From NCBI RefSeq assembly GCF_910592395.1, contig NC_088319.1, forward strand, positions 12,276,001 to 12,340,000: DNA of 64,000 nucleotides. Direction: 5' to 3'. Below are positions 25,183 to 38,627 of this stretch, one piece after another. Origin of the DNA: Lineus longissimus. Taxonomy: Eukaryota > Nemertea > Pilidiophora > Heteronemertea > Lineidae. The translations under genes were made by a program, and so were the position numbers. Every line of letters starts with the position of its first letter. The stretch's first letter is position 1. Under the pieces are notes generated by a model that was given only the letters and a program-made list of their open reading frames with translations, made no database searches and had not been told where the DNA came from.

Positions 25183-28100
25183 TTTGTATCTTCATAAGGT
25201 GCAAAAACCTTGGTGGTCAAGCTGGGGGGCTAGTTTGCTGTCAGAAGCGAGTGAATGGGATCAGAATCACAACAACCAACATTTCGACTGGAATGGCCTA
25301 AAATTGCCAAATCTTCAAATTCTTATGGTTGTTTTTGGCTTTGTTTACATTGATTCCACTTAGTAAAACAACATTGGCCCTCAATTTTGTTCAATTTTCT
25401 CCCCCAATTGGCTTGTTAAGTCAAGTGATTCTACTTCTAAAGCAAACACTGTCCTATCTTCAGGGCTATAATATCTGTCTGTCCAAACTTGTAAAAGGGA
25501 AAGTTTTTTATATCCAGGGCTAATTCACTTTCATAGCTTTTTGTATTTTTGATACATACCATAAATTACTTGTGGGCATGTGTCACCTGGAGCGCGTTTA
25601 AAAATGGCATGTTCAAAATGGAAAATTTTGCTACAAATTGACATTTTGCAGACAACATCCATGAATGGCATTAAAAGCTCAGTCAACAACCGTATGGAAA
25701 TATGTCCAGATTAGGGCCTAAAATCTTTGTAAAAATGGAATTAAACACGTCCCAGATTGAAAAGCCGAGCAAAAAAAACATTCCTAGTCATTTCGATTCT
25801 ATGCTGGACGCTTCATTACATCGCCAGAAAAACTCATAATCAATCACATGCACTGGGCAACCCCTCAAGACATATACACGGATATAACGGCAACATTTTT
25901 ATTTTATGAAAAGACGTAATGCACGTTTGCGATGACTTTCTAGGCCTAAGCCCTCGACCTACATGACAACTTATATTTATACAAGTCAGGACAGTCCAAA
26001 CCACAATTATAATGGTGAGGGTCTTAGAGGGCACAAAAATATCTCTTAATCAATGTGTTAGAAGGATTAACTGTATTTTCTTAGGCCCTTTCTTGTCACG
26101 GACTAATCTATGAACCCTTTTGGGGACTTAATTGATACTGTTTAACAAAAGGGATTAAACATTCATGAGACAATGAACTCACCACCTGAGAATATTCTAC
26201 CTAAGTCAATCACCTCTCTTTCTTTTCAAAATTTTATAACATTTTAAATTTTGACAAAACGTCGGTGATATTCAAGAACAGTAGTACTTTAAACCGCAAC
26301 ATTTTCACACCTCTTTTTAGTTTTGTGATTTGCGGAAATTTCAGAAAAAAAATTGTTCATTTCGGCGGATTCCAAAATTCAGTTAGTCCAATGGCAGCTT
26401 ACAGTTATCATTCCTAATACAAACTGCCGCCAGGAGACTAATCAAAGTCCCCATTTTGTCCTTTGCCAAGATACATGAATATGTTCTCCCTGCCTTTCTT
26501 CAGAGCACTTATCCTACCCTATTTCTCAGTTCACCCTGCCCTTTTCATTGCTAACTTCCAAACTCCCTGGACCCTGCCCTTCCATATATTCAGGAAGAAA
26601 CCCTGACTAGATTAAAGTGTGATAACCCCCGCCTTCCTTAGACACGGTAGCCCTACACAGGATCAACAACATCTCGCCAGCTCATCAATGAATAGACAAG
26701 TTTATGTCAAGTTCTTTCTGACATCACAAGGGCATTTTGTCAGTTTTGTCGAAACTGTGACAGGGCACTGTGATAACCAAAGTACATCTCTTATTTCTCA
26801 AAGTTGTCTTCTCAAAAGTGTGACCCACATTCATTTTCGTAAGTGTCTTGTTGAGGGTGTAATAAACAAAATAGCTGCACAGGATATTCACGGCTGATGC
26901 CCTTGAAAAGTTGTCAATGTGATGGATATAGATATAGGAAAGAAACCTGCCAAACTCAACTTTAAGCAAAAGACCATGCCGCCTTACTGGCAGTGTATTA
27001 AAGTCAATCCTCAAGTCTCCTCCCTACAGAAGGAGGCACACACTCTTAAGATTTATTATTAAAAACGGTATTTTATCTGGAAATTAACTTTTTCCCACTA
27101 CACCAAAAAAACACACCCACTCTTCAATGTAAAGACTGTCCCTTTTCTGCGATCACCAAGATGGCCGCTAAATCCCCAAAATACATTCGAGCAATTTATA
27201 TTGCAAATACAAGCACATAACAGTCATAACGTCAAAAAAATTCTCATAGGCCCGGGTTTACATCATATCTATCAATGGTCATAGACTCTATTCTTCTGGA
27301 CTTTTCACCGATTGTCTTGATTCCTGTCCAAGCACTCTGCGCTAATGCTCCAATGGGCCAATAATCCGAATTGACTCAAAGCAAAAGACTTGGATTAACG
27401 GTACTAAGTCGCTATATGTCTTTAGGCCTAAGTAACTGTCATGATACCCTGGGTAGGGAAAGTGCCTATAGTGCATGCCCATTATGGTGTCTCTGGCTTA
27501 ACCTATGCAGTGAATTCACATACTGGTGTCTCTCAAAGAGCTATTTGTCTTCTCAATACATTTTGACGGTGGTTTCTTTGGCCACTGATTTAGGTAAAAT
27601 CAATAGACAAGGGTCATCGAGTACATTAAGTCACCCATACCCCTTCTGATCCCCAGAGCCAAAGATTCCTTGTCAGAAAACCCCAATTTCAATTTCAATC
27701 TCAATATCTGTAATCACTATGACATCGAATACCAACAACTTAAAGTACAGATTGAATCCCCCCCCAAAACAAATCCAAAATCTGGGTTGCTACAGAGAAC
27801 AATAGCATGTTCACCTCTAAACCTCTCATAAGCATTCATTGCATTTTTAAACAAGTCTTGTTGATATCAACATCTCAGAGAAACTTAAAGCAAAATACAA
27901 CACCTGCATTAAAATCTCTCGAAATTTCAAAGCGTTTTTAGACAGAATCTAAACCCTTCAGATTAATTATTCAGACCTTAAGTACACCTTAGTGATACAA
28001 GTGACAATTAGAGGCGAACTGTCTAAAGTTTGACCATTGGAAGCAATGAGTAAGGCGCAAACTTCAATTTCTGTTTTAGCATCACTTGAAATTACAAAAG

Positions 28101-28512
28101 CATCATATTCGAACATTTAAAAGCTCTGGATAAATTATTGATAGCAGGAGCACACTTTGTCTTGCTTTATGACACCTCCTACAGATTTCAAAATATCATG
28201 AAGAATTTTGAAAATTTTAAAGTACATCCTCCACGTCACTCAAAGGTGAAGCATTCAACATCTAAATTGCACCTTGATTTTCTATGAATTAAGGTGATGA
28301 TAAGAGCAATAGAGGTTTTAAGGCCCAGTTCCAAAGAGGGAGTGAAACCAATTAATGAATTTCCCAATCAATGAAATACAGATACAGCTGCACACAAAAA
28401 CATGTGTCCAGATATTGAACCATCAAGTTCTGTAGATCCTGTAGTTACATAACAAGTAATGCGAAAAGAAACCACCATTTTGACAAAGTAATGACATATC
28501 GTAAAACTTGTA
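25183..28512. other. Gene-poor stretch
   Basis: No supported exon, RNA gene or clear element. The sequence is AT-rich with scattered short open frames of 60-96 codons lacking splice context or recognisable content. Confidence 0.4.
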
Positions 28513-28689
28513 CAGTAGAACCTCTCTATTAAGGTGACCCATGGGACTGACAAGAGCTGTCCTTGATAGAGATGTGTCCTGACTGGAGAGGTCAAATTGA
28601 ATGGAAGCAACCAATTTCGGACCAAAACAAGTGTCCTTAATAGAGAGGTTGTCCTTAATAGAGAGGTGTCCGCTAAGGGAGGTTCATTG
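28513..28689 (-). mobile_element. Full-length pogo-like MITE
   Basis: Left end CAGTAGAACCTCTCTATT after TA; right end GCTAAGGGAGGTTCATTG, where the closing CTG-TA has mutated to TTG-CA. It is in the opposite orientation to the reference copy at 6.7 kb and has the same internal repeats. Confidence 0.7.
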
Positions 28690-29244
28690 CAGGTCGCAGC
28701 TGAGCAGGTCAATATGAACCCCAGCGATTACCAGTTTTACCTGCAGACATGAGATCCTTTGTCGCACACAGCAACAGTTAATCACAAATTCTCTTTTTAT
28801 TCATATTTTTATTCATAATGGATAAAAAATAAATCAAAAACATTTTCACCAAAAATTACAATGTCTTTCACCCGGATACCGCCCAGCTTCCAAAATATAG
28901 GCCTATATTTGCCATGTCATCAACTTTATCATTCACACTGCATGTGTGAAGTGGACACAGTTCTGATTTTCGATATAATTTATCGAACGACTCAAATTCC
29001 CGACTGATGTCGGAGGCGTCCGCACAAAGCATTGTCACATGACGTGGCCATCTCATCAGGAGCTCCCCGCCAACAGGTGCCCGATGGGCCAACATATGGT
29101 CCACGAATACACCATATCAAATCACAGTTTGAAGTTCATCAATGCATGCTGCGAATCACCAGCACCTACACATCAACAACAAATCACTGTTTGATACAAA
29201 GTTGCTGGGACAAACTTTTCAGCAAACTGTCCATTATCCACATA

Positions 29245-29391
29245 GAGTAGAACCTCTCCAGGAAGGACTGGGGACTGTCCTCAATAGCGAGGTGTCCTGA
29301 TTACATAGGTCATACGTATTGAAATGACCAATAGGGGACCAAAATCACTGTACGTAATAGAGGGGTTGTCCTGCTAACAGAGGTTTTACTA
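29245..29391 (-). mobile_element. Diverged pogo-like MITE
   Basis: Begins GAGTAGAACCTCTCC after TA and ends AGAGGTTTTACTA. Internal family motifs (GGTGTCCTGATTA, GGTTGTCCT) are recognisable. Edges are approximate. Confidence 0.6.
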
Positions 29392-29412
29392 TTGGACATC
29401 CTATCTTTCACT

Positions 29413-29438
29413 GGGGGGGGGGGGGGGGGGGGGGGGGG
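29413..29438. repeat. 26-base poly-G run
   Basis: Twenty-six consecutive G residues sit between two MITE copies. The run is a strong quadruplex candidate and its length is likely uncertain in the assembly. Confidence 0.9.
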
Positions 29439-29542
29439 TATTTCAGTGCCAAAGATACTGAGAAAAAAAATGCTATGACAAAATGATTATAAAATATTTG
29501 AAATATTAATAAACTTTCTGAAATTATCAACAATACACATAA

Positions 29543-29778
29543 CAGTGGTACATCTCTATTAAGGACACCCTTGAGACTGACAAATACTGTCCTTAATTGA
29601 GAGGTTTTCTGATTGTCCTGAGGTCAAATTGGGGACTGACAAGAGCTCCCCTAAATAGAGAGGTGTCCTGATTAGAGAGGTCAAATTGAATGGAAACAAC
29701 CAATTTGGGACAAAACAAGTGTCCTTAATAGAGAGGTTGTCCTTAATAGAGAGGTGTCCGCTAAGGGAGGTTCCACTG
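29543..29778 (-). mobile_element. pogo-like MITE, longer internally duplicated copy (236 bp)
   Basis: Left end CAGTGGTACATCTCTATT, right end GGAGGTTCCACTG with TA outside. It is longer than the 178-bp copy because the segment around the internal CTGACAA-type motif (ACTGACAAATACTG, then ACTGACAAGAGCTC) is present twice. Confidence 0.7.
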
Positions 29779-29911
29779 TACTCAAATTTTCTTGCATAAA
29801 TTTTAAAAAATCGAGATAAATTTCTACAGAACTAGCTTTAGAATGTTTGGGGAGGAACAGGGGCTACTAAACCTGCTACAAGAACAATTATTTTAGACAC
29901 ATACATGTATA

Positions 29912-30080
29912 CAGAACCTCTCCAAATACTGTCCTTGATAGAGAGGTGTCCTGATTAGGGAGGTAAAATTGAATGGAAACAACCAATTTGGGACCAAAAC
30001 AAGTGTCCTTAATAGAGAGGTTGTCCTCAATAGAGAGGTTGTCCTTAATAGAGAGGTGTCCGCTATGGGAGGTTCCACTG
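29912..30080 (-). mobile_element. Full-length pogo-like MITE
   Basis: Left end CAGAACCTCTCC after TA; right end GGGAGGTTCCACTG followed by TA. The internal AATAGAGAGGTTGTCCT motif occurs in consecutive copies. Confidence 0.7.
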
Positions 30081-30117
30081 TACTCATATTTTCTTGGGAA
30101 AAAACCCAATTTTTCCA

Positions 30118-30260
30118 TAAGAACCAATACTGTCCTTGACAGAGAGGTGTCCTGATTAGGAAGTAAAATTGAATGGAAACAACCAATTGTGGTCCAAAAC
30201 TACTGTCCTCAATAGAGAGGGTGTCCTTAATAGAGAGGTGCCACTAAGGGAGGTTTCACT
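30118..30260 (-). mobile_element. 5'-clipped pogo-like MITE
   Basis: Family sequence starts internally at ATACTGTCCTTGACAGAG and runs to the worn terminus GGGAGGTTTCACTA. It is the last member of the 28.5-30.3 kb cluster, all in one orientation. Confidence 0.6.
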
Positions 30261-31467
30261 ATATTTTCAGACCACTAACTCACTCACTCCTGCAACTTGA
30301 AATTTCTAGGTCAACTGTGCCACTTTCAGACCAAAAAGGGCCTGAATTGCAAAAGGGAATACCTATCACCTTAATCTGAAATAAGTTTTCTTTCCTGAAA
30401 AAGTTATTATATGTCCAAGCAAGCTAGCCTAGCAAATTAACAGTAATTTTCCGATAGGCCCTCAATAACAGTGCTTTTCCGATAGGCTCTCCCCTGGCCT
30501 TGGCACATGTCTAAACCATGTATAGCCGTCTACCTAGTATCAAAAGTGTATCGTATATACTGATATAAGGGGTCTCATTCCCTATCCCGTTATGTTTTCT
30601 GTAGTATTTTGCTTAACATTGCAGCAAGCAAATACTGTACACTTACATCGTACACTCAAATATAGATAAGTATTCTCGAAATACTTGAACTTTTTAGGAA
30701 TATGGGGCAAGATTTTCACTTTCGAAGCATATGACTATGAGATAGATGGCAACTAATGGACACGCGCTGCTGAAGCAATAGTTGGGGCACTAAACCTTTC
30801 ACGTCGATTTCTTGCTTCAAAAGTGACAATTTCTGTAAAGGAACATCGCAAAAGTTGACAGATTTTTCACACAAGAAGTTATCTTAGTCCTCCTACCTTG
30901 GGTCACTTTTCTAGCCTTTTGTTTAGAGCGCATCTTTGTGAGGAAAATTGACTAGAGTTCCAGGTAGTCGGACCTCTGGCACATAAAATTAGTTGTGTCA
31001 ACATGCATACCTGAATTGGCTAGTGCGCATGCGTTCTGTTGCAAACGAATTTGGCGCAACACTACAAAACTTAAATTGGCATTTGATCCATTTTATTCTT
31101 TTTCTAACCATATAATTTGATATTTCGGTGGTCCTATTTCTGTTTTTGATACCTATGATAACATATCACAATATTCTCTTGGAATTTGTTACATTTTATT
31201 GAGAGCTTTTTCATTTTTGCCCAGTTTTGCATAATGTCGTCTGCTTGGAGAATCAATATTGTTGGTCAATACGGATGACGTAACAATGATGCAATGAGCT
31301 TAGAGATCTCAAATAAAGCAGGCAAACACCTGACTCTGGTACATGGGACAAAGACCTGTGTGAAAACTATCGGGTGCTTTATTATGCGACGGGTGCGTCC
31401 AAATTGGTATTGTCATAAAACTCTCATTCTACCAGACAGGTGAATAAGCCCCTAAAAAAGCAGTTGG

Positions 31468-31490
31468 GGCGGGGGGGAGGGGGCTGGGAG
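31468..31490. repeat. G-rich tract
   Basis: G-run cluster (GGGGCGGGGGGGAGGGGGC). It has four closely spaced G runs and therefore quadruplex potential. Confidence 0.6.
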
Positions 31491-31688
31491 GTGCTTCAGA
31501 TAGAGAATGTCTCCATCATCTGAATACAAGATACTGAATGTTACATTCGGTTATTAGATTGTATTGGCATTCTGCATTGATACGGTTTTCCCGTTGCAAT
31601 AGAGAGGTTTAGTCTCAGAATTTCTAATCCAAACGTGTTGATCAATAATCTTGCTTCTTCAGGACCATATTATGTGCATTCATAACGC

Positions 31689-31839
31689 AATTATAACCTC
31701 ATCTGAAAAAGCGCTCAATCATAAGTTCATCTGAAGAAGCGCTCAATCACAACTTCTTCTGTAGACGTACCCCAATCACAACTTCATCCGAAGAATCGCT
31801 CAATTGTAACTTCATCTGAAAAAGCGCTCAATTATAACC
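31689..31839. repeat. 28-bp degenerate tandem repeat, about 5 copies
   Basis: Unit approximately AATCATAACTTCATCTGAAG followed by AAGCGCTC. Copies three and four are more diverged. No coding meaning is apparent. Confidence 0.75.
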
Positions 31840-31965
31840 AAATCATAACTTTGAATATCTTCGGCGACCACCCTTAGCGTTATAGGTTGAGATGATGAGT
31901 ATGGTGCATCGGAGACTTTTTCGAACCCCCGCTTTAAACGCATATAGGCTCCCCACTCAGATCAG

Positions 31966-31980
31966 CCCCCCCCCCCCCCC
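31966..31980. repeat. Poly-C tract
   Basis: Fifteen consecutive C residues after ATCAG. Confidence 0.85.
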
Positions 31981-33651
31981 ATCCGCAGTCCGCCTCGTAA
32001 AACCTCGGGGAAATACCTAAATGGTAAATTAGCAGACAAAGGCCCTCATAATCATAGGATTAAAAATAATATCTTTTGCACCTCTCCAATCAAGGGGACA
32101 ATAAAACATTTGACAACAATACCACAACAAAGGGGGCAACAACCACAACAAAAGAAAGAAACTGTTATTATTGCCAGACACGCGTGCCCCGCGACACCGA
32201 CAGTCAACAATGCATGACCCTTTTTGTCCCTTTTCGGTCACCAATGGTCCTAATTAACAAACAATGCGTTAAATTAGGCGAGAGTCCTTGATGACCGGCG
32301 CTGGGCAGCTGCTTTCAGGAATTGAAGTGGTATAACTGTAAGTGTTACCACAATGATTGTTTGATTAGTAATGGTCATAAGTAATTTCCCTTTCATCATG
32401 CATGAACGAAAGGTCGAGGCATGGGAGGTCGTGGAAGATGGTCACGGAAATCCATTGGGTTGGGCGGTAAACTAATTGGCACAACTCTACAGCGATTTCG
32501 GCGTTATTCTCAAGCCTCCGGAAATTCCCGAACATTTCCGAAAATACGGTGATGATGACACGCCAAATGCAGTGGGTGTGCCTGCGAAGATATTGTGACA
32601 TCTTCGTTTAAAACAGGAAACCTCCTTCCATATCATGCTGAAGTGATTCTGACTTGGGAAGGCAACATGCAGTAGAATTCGTCACAAGTCGAAGCCACCT
32701 AATGTTATAACACTGAAGGTGCGTTCCTACATACGTTATTGCATCTTAACCTCGCTAATACATTCAAAACTCTACCCTCCTTTTTTGACAACCATCTACC
32801 AAAGTAGATGACATGCGCATCTGTCTACATGTGATGAGCACTGACTTACATCCGAGTGATGAGCAACCAAAATAGGCAGACGATTTAATTGTCAACAAGG
32901 ACGCTCACGTGACACCATAAAATCCATGCGACGCGCGTCCGATGTTAGTTTATTCAATTCTGCGGCATGTGATCAAATATTGGAACAGAATGACGGACAG
33001 ATAACAGGCTGTTCAAATGATCATTTTCAAGATGATTCGCGTGCCATCTCAATTTTTGTTATAAATCTGTATTGATATTTATTGTCCGACCCGTGTATCC
33101 TGCAGCTTATCCAATAGGCGATGGTTGTGCAAATTCACGGAAAGACCGTTATATTACTTTCAGTAAAGTTGAAACAGCTACATGTAGTTTGTTTCGGAGA
33201 ACGCGTTGACCCTTGCTGTCTTGTCATGCATGTCTGTCTCCAAGGGACTCAAGACACGTCTCCGAGTGTCTCAACATTGCGTCCCAACAGCTCACTCGCA
33301 AACACCGCTGATCCTCTTCCATTAACCACTCCATTCAAAAATGTTTAAAATTCCGTTTTGAAGAGAAAGGACTACGTAAGATAGGATAATCTTCACTTCT
33401 CGGAGCTGATCCTTCGCTATGGGAAGCTAAGCGGTGCCTTTTTGAATAATCTAACTGTCCTGGTGACAATTTCCCGCAAGTTCTCTGTGGGGGTAGCCCG
33501 ACATGCCTGGACACTAGATCGTTATAAATAAACTTCCAAACTTGTTTGACGAGGGTTGAACGGGTGCATCAATACTTATACAAAGAGCAGACGACTCGAC
33601 AACAACTAGACACTTTGGACGCAGTGGCTTCAGTGGGCCTCGAAGAGGCTC

Positions 33652-33747
33652 GACTCTCGCGGCAGTCCATTTCGTCATTCTATTCATACTGTCTCATAGA
33701 CTTTGGAGTGAGAGACGAAGCCGGTCCACATCGGCGTCCGGAGTGTA
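33652..33747. repeat. Dispersed repeat copy A (about 95 bp)
   Basis: Shares an ordered set of motifs with 38543-38627: GACTC, GCAGTCCA, TTCG-CAT, CTA-TCATACTGTC, GCATAG/TCATAG, GGCCGGTC/AGCCGGTC, and GCGTCC-GAGTGTA. Neither copy encodes a continuous protein. Confidence 0.6.
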
Positions 33748-36700
33748 TGAAGCGGCACGCTCATCGGAATCAACCCAAAAGTTGCCATCCGTTCTCTAGA
33801 GTACATGTACTGTATGAGTTTTCGTCATCGATCGCACGCGCAGACGCCGCATAAAATTGCGGATTATAGTATCATCCATTAGGAATGTGACGTCTGCGTG
33901 ACGACTGTCCCGCAGCAAAGATACTAACGCAGGGTCATGAATGCTAATCAGGGGCTTTTCTGTTCGCACAGATCCTCCCCTCAAATGGTGGGACATACCA
34001 TCGGAATTGATCCCGGTCAGATGATATTCCAATTGGCAATTACGAGATAAAACGGAAACCGGCGACTTTTAACCCATCCATTGGAAATCCGAATCGATGG
34101 TTACGAATCACGGACAAACCCCTGACTGTCGTCTGATGACAATGCTGGCCATTGTTGTGCAAGGAACTACTTTTTCGTTGCCGGCAAATAAAATCCGATA
34201 AAAGCATGAATTGCTCTCCTCATCCTGATTTGCGTTGTCCCGGTCCCCAGCCGTTCGACCCAAATCGGATTGCCAAATGGCATCTCTTCCGGCGCCAAAC
34301 TTCACTTCACGTGCCAAAAAGGAGAAGTGGTAACAAAAGGAATTTTTTTCGTAGAAGATAGCGTTTAATATCACTAGTTTCCCAACATGTGACAGTAAAT
34401 GATAATTTTTTATGGTTAACTTGAAATCCTGAAGATATAAGAACTCTTTCAAAATGAAGTGAATGCCAATTTCAAGGGTCAGAGTCAGTTCTTTGTTTTC
34501 CAGAGAACAGACTCACAGGTGTTATAAGGGCATTCACTTCGTTTGGAAGGAGTTCCCATTGCTATAGGATATCAAGTTCTAGCCAAATGGTGGTGCTGTG
34601 GTCAACCCTTAGACAAAAAAAACATGAAAATCAGCTTTTACTTTTGTGAGAGGTCAATAATCTGTCTAATCTCGGCACTTGGGCTGCTGCCACTCAGTGG
34701 TTAAAACATGTAATAGTCTTTGATAAATCAATCGAAAGAACTGAATAATCCTCTCAGGGAAGAACATGATTAAGTGTCAATTCGTGCCATGAACTGTCCT
34801 CTCAGAGCTATCAGTGAGTCAGTTAGCCACAGAGGACACTCGATCCACCTTGGCGAAATAAAACTGACTCGCCGCTTCTTGGACTCGATCCACACTGTTG
34901 AGTCAGCGCCATTCTGTTTGTCAAATTGGCATCATTGGCCTTGGCTGATCACCAGATCTTTTTTGCTTCTTTGCGCACTTCCAACACAAATGAAAAACAA
35001 CCGCGATATGTTCGACGACGTACAGGCCTACGGCGCAGGAGCCCCCATCCAGACGGAACCTCATTGCTTCTCCACGTTGTATATCAACTTTACGGCTTTT
35101 ATACAACATTTTATGGTTTCAAATTATTGTGTTGGTTCTTATCTAAAAGAAAAATGTTCACTTTCCTCTGAAATCATTTCAATTAGATGCCCAGCGCGAT
35201 TTGAAGACGCTATACGTTTTAGCAAAATGTTGAAGTTTCAGTCCAATTATCATGCATAACGTTTCATGGTTTGACAGGCTACGATAGGTATATTTGGCTG
35301 TGAAAGCGTCGCTCCCTCGGTACGGAAAAAGTTATGAGCATGTAGATAGTACCATTTTTAAGGAAAAACAGGTTACACTTTATTTCAACTGCGTGACCGT
35401 ATGTAACGCCGCAAACGGCTATGTGGAGATAGGGCTGAATGCACTGCAGGCTGAATGCGAGCAGAAGCCGATTGCTGATTGCGCGCGGAGATAAAAAGCA
35501 CATTTTCTTCTACTCATCGCCGCCGCATATAACACAGTGACAGCAAGTCCTCTTAGGGCATTGCCGCTCTATTAGCCAAGATAAGCGAGGAAAGTGATGC
35601 ACTAACAGACAAGATAAAACGAATCTCATCTTGACAACACTTTTATTGACATCAATATGGAATTGATGAGGACAGATGTCGGTCTCTAATCGCGCCAATT
35701 GCCTTGATAGATTTTGCTGACGCAGTCACAATTGATCGGAGTGACTTGATACCATGTAACTTGATTTGCGGGGTCTTTTGCTGACAAGATACGCGGATCA
35801 ATGCTGGAGGATGAGTGATAGAGGACATCACTTAATAGCTTTTTATGACATTTCTATGTTAAATCAGACATCGCGACTTGACCTGGGTGGAAGTGATGGG
35901 TATGGCGGTATTTATGGATTAGTACATAAACGAATACTGAGACATTAGTAAGGTTTAGCGTCTCCAATTTTGGTGTATATTTTGTCTAATCTCTCTATTC
36001 CGACATCTTCGGCAAGCCGATGAATCAATAGAATGCTGATCAAATGCTCTGTCACATTTCCAAGAAGACACAGGCGACACGATTACGGCATTGTCAGCCT
36101 TCAGCCTCATCAAGGGACACCTAAGATACTGTTTACGACCAGGGTGCGTTCCTTACGTTCCGCGGATCATCTTCGTGCAGTAACTCTGCCCCATTACCCC
36201 TTGATTACCCCCGTTAGGATTATCTCAGCGCTGGGGATAAGACACCAGCGCTAATAGCCTTTCTTATGGTCAATAACTTGCCAGGACGAGAGATCGTTAC
36301 TCAACATCGCTGGGAATCCAATCGTCAGTTAAAGGGACAACTTGGACATAAGATATGTTGTTGCAGGACCGTAACTTCTCTAAACAGGGAAATTGAAAAA
36401 TCATTGAACTGCAATAAACAATGCACTAAACTAGGAAGAAGTGTAACCATGGCCTGTCTGAAATTCACAAGCTATGTCCAAAACTGCCTCGCAACACTCG
36501 CGGAAATCATATTAGAGATCAGCATTAGTGTTATACGGCAAGTGGCGGCGCATGGTGCTAGCAGCGTCATGAACCTCCTGATACCACGCCAAAGTTGTCC
36601 CTTTAATAACCGAATCCGTGAGCGCGGCCCGGTTTAACTTGACACAGACCTATCATACATCCTAGTAGAAGACTGAATAATTGGTTGACACGGACGTCAA

Positions 36701-38542
36701 TTTCGTGTCAGGTTACGTTGATCAAATTAACCAATACATTTTACGAGAAAGCTTAATAACGATGTACAAGTGGAACCGACAAGGGTAAGTCGGCAGACAA
36801 CGCTATTTCACTTATGATGAATCCGACTGTGATCGTCTGCTTCTAAAGTATCAGTTTATTGATAAGAAGAAGAATCACGTCGGCGGGTTCATTGGCGCGT
36901 AAAATTCAATCAATGGCAATTTTTACTAATTTATATCTCTGCCTCGGCACTTTACGGCGAATCGTTCCAATTTAGTCTCAATCTGCCAGGTTTTATTCTC
37001 GGTTAAATCGTCTGGAACGCGCTGCGAAGGCCATGAATCAACTGCTAGCTGTCATCTGAGGATGTGCGCAGAGACTGAATGAGATGGTACACCCACCTCG
37101 GCCCCATAGTCAATAAAGTGCGCTTGATATGTCGATACGTACTACTGAATGATACATCATACTTTTGGGGACGGGGCTACTACTCTCAAGGCAAGCGTCA
37201 GGACGTCATATGGACAAGGTGGTCCGGATGTGCTCGGGGTTTTGAGATTGATGAGACTCCTCTACCAAAGGCATCATCCATCCAAACTCGCACAGAATGA
37301 CAAACTCAGCAAAATGAGCAGATCCGACTGTTGTTTTACCGCCGTGTTGAAGAGCGCTGGGCTTTGGTTCCGCCCACCAGCAATCAACGATGATGAGCCG
37401 AATATGATATCCAAGTCAGGTCCCAGCATTCTGATCTGCTTCTATCATCCATGATACATTTGGAGTTGGGTTTTACGAGTTGAAGGGAGAAATGGCGCAA
37501 TTTGTCATCTAATTCAATGACCCAAATCTAAGGATCGACGCGAAATCACAAGCTATCAGAAACACATCCAGGGACCGTACTCTCTTTTACGACAGAAGCG
37601 AGGCTGGGAAGAGAATACTGAGTGAACTAAATGGGTCTTTTGTGAATGTCGGCAAATATCTTAGATATGTTCCAAAAACTGGTTTAACCTATACTCAAGG
37701 GGGAAAAGGGCATTGGTCAATAGAATACACTGATAGCTTTGGAACACCAACCGTAGTTCGGGTCTGTCGCGAGTTTTCGCTTGCGTATTAGACGTACCCG
37801 GGTGGCGCGTAGACCACCCTGCGACAAGTAAAATTGGCGTGACCAGCGGATCGTGCGATAACTAAATACAAAGCAAGACGGCTTTATACGCCAGAATTTC
37901 AGTGGCGAAATGCAAGACAAGACGTCTTTATCCGTCCACCCGACTTTGAATTTTCTTTTCAACCGTTGAAAAATTAAAGCTTGGTTTTTATGTTTTTGTT
38001 TTGTCCTAGGGCCGACTTCGTTTGTATGACAACATTGCCTGTCATGGGACAACTTCTCCATCAAACCTAACAATGACATTACGCCAAGATCCACACAACA
38101 GCAATCATGAGTCAACTTGGGTGACAACCCATCTCCATACCGAACCAACCAAACCACCTTCATGGCACGACCGTATCAATAAAACGACCACGACGGTCAT
38201 GCATCAAAATCGCAATATCATCCAATAAACGTGGAACGTAAACAAAACCTGACAAGAGCGTGTCTTCTCGGCTCCCGAACACGGAAATCTACTCAGTCTG
38301 CTGTCAATTGGAGACGCTCTCACGCAATTTAGACGCATCGCGCTCTTCATCTTTTGGTCACGTGACCAGGGTACATGTCGTCTGCTGTCGGAACTGACGG
38401 AAGTTCGTGGTGACTTATAATATTGTGATAAATTCATTGTCCGCCGCATCGAGCCCACTCATTTGGAGCGTGGTGGTTGTCTTTTGATATAATACAAGTT
38501 CGCATGCGATTTATATCGACTAAGGATGCTTGTTGTCACACA

Positions 38543-38627
38543 GACTCCCGGGGCAGTCCAATTCGCCATCCTACTCATACTGTCGCATAGGGGAGGGAGG
38601 AGGCCGGTCTACTGCGTCCAGAGTGTA
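38543..38627. repeat. Dispersed repeat copy B (about 85 bp)
   Basis: Direct-orientation partner of the block at 33.65 kb, with a few short indels. It could be two copies of an unclassified element or a duplicated regulatory segment. Confidence 0.6.

Noticed and set aside
34774-35259. 161-codon open frame
   Set aside because: Overlaps two other frames of similar quality; no motif or conserved pattern.
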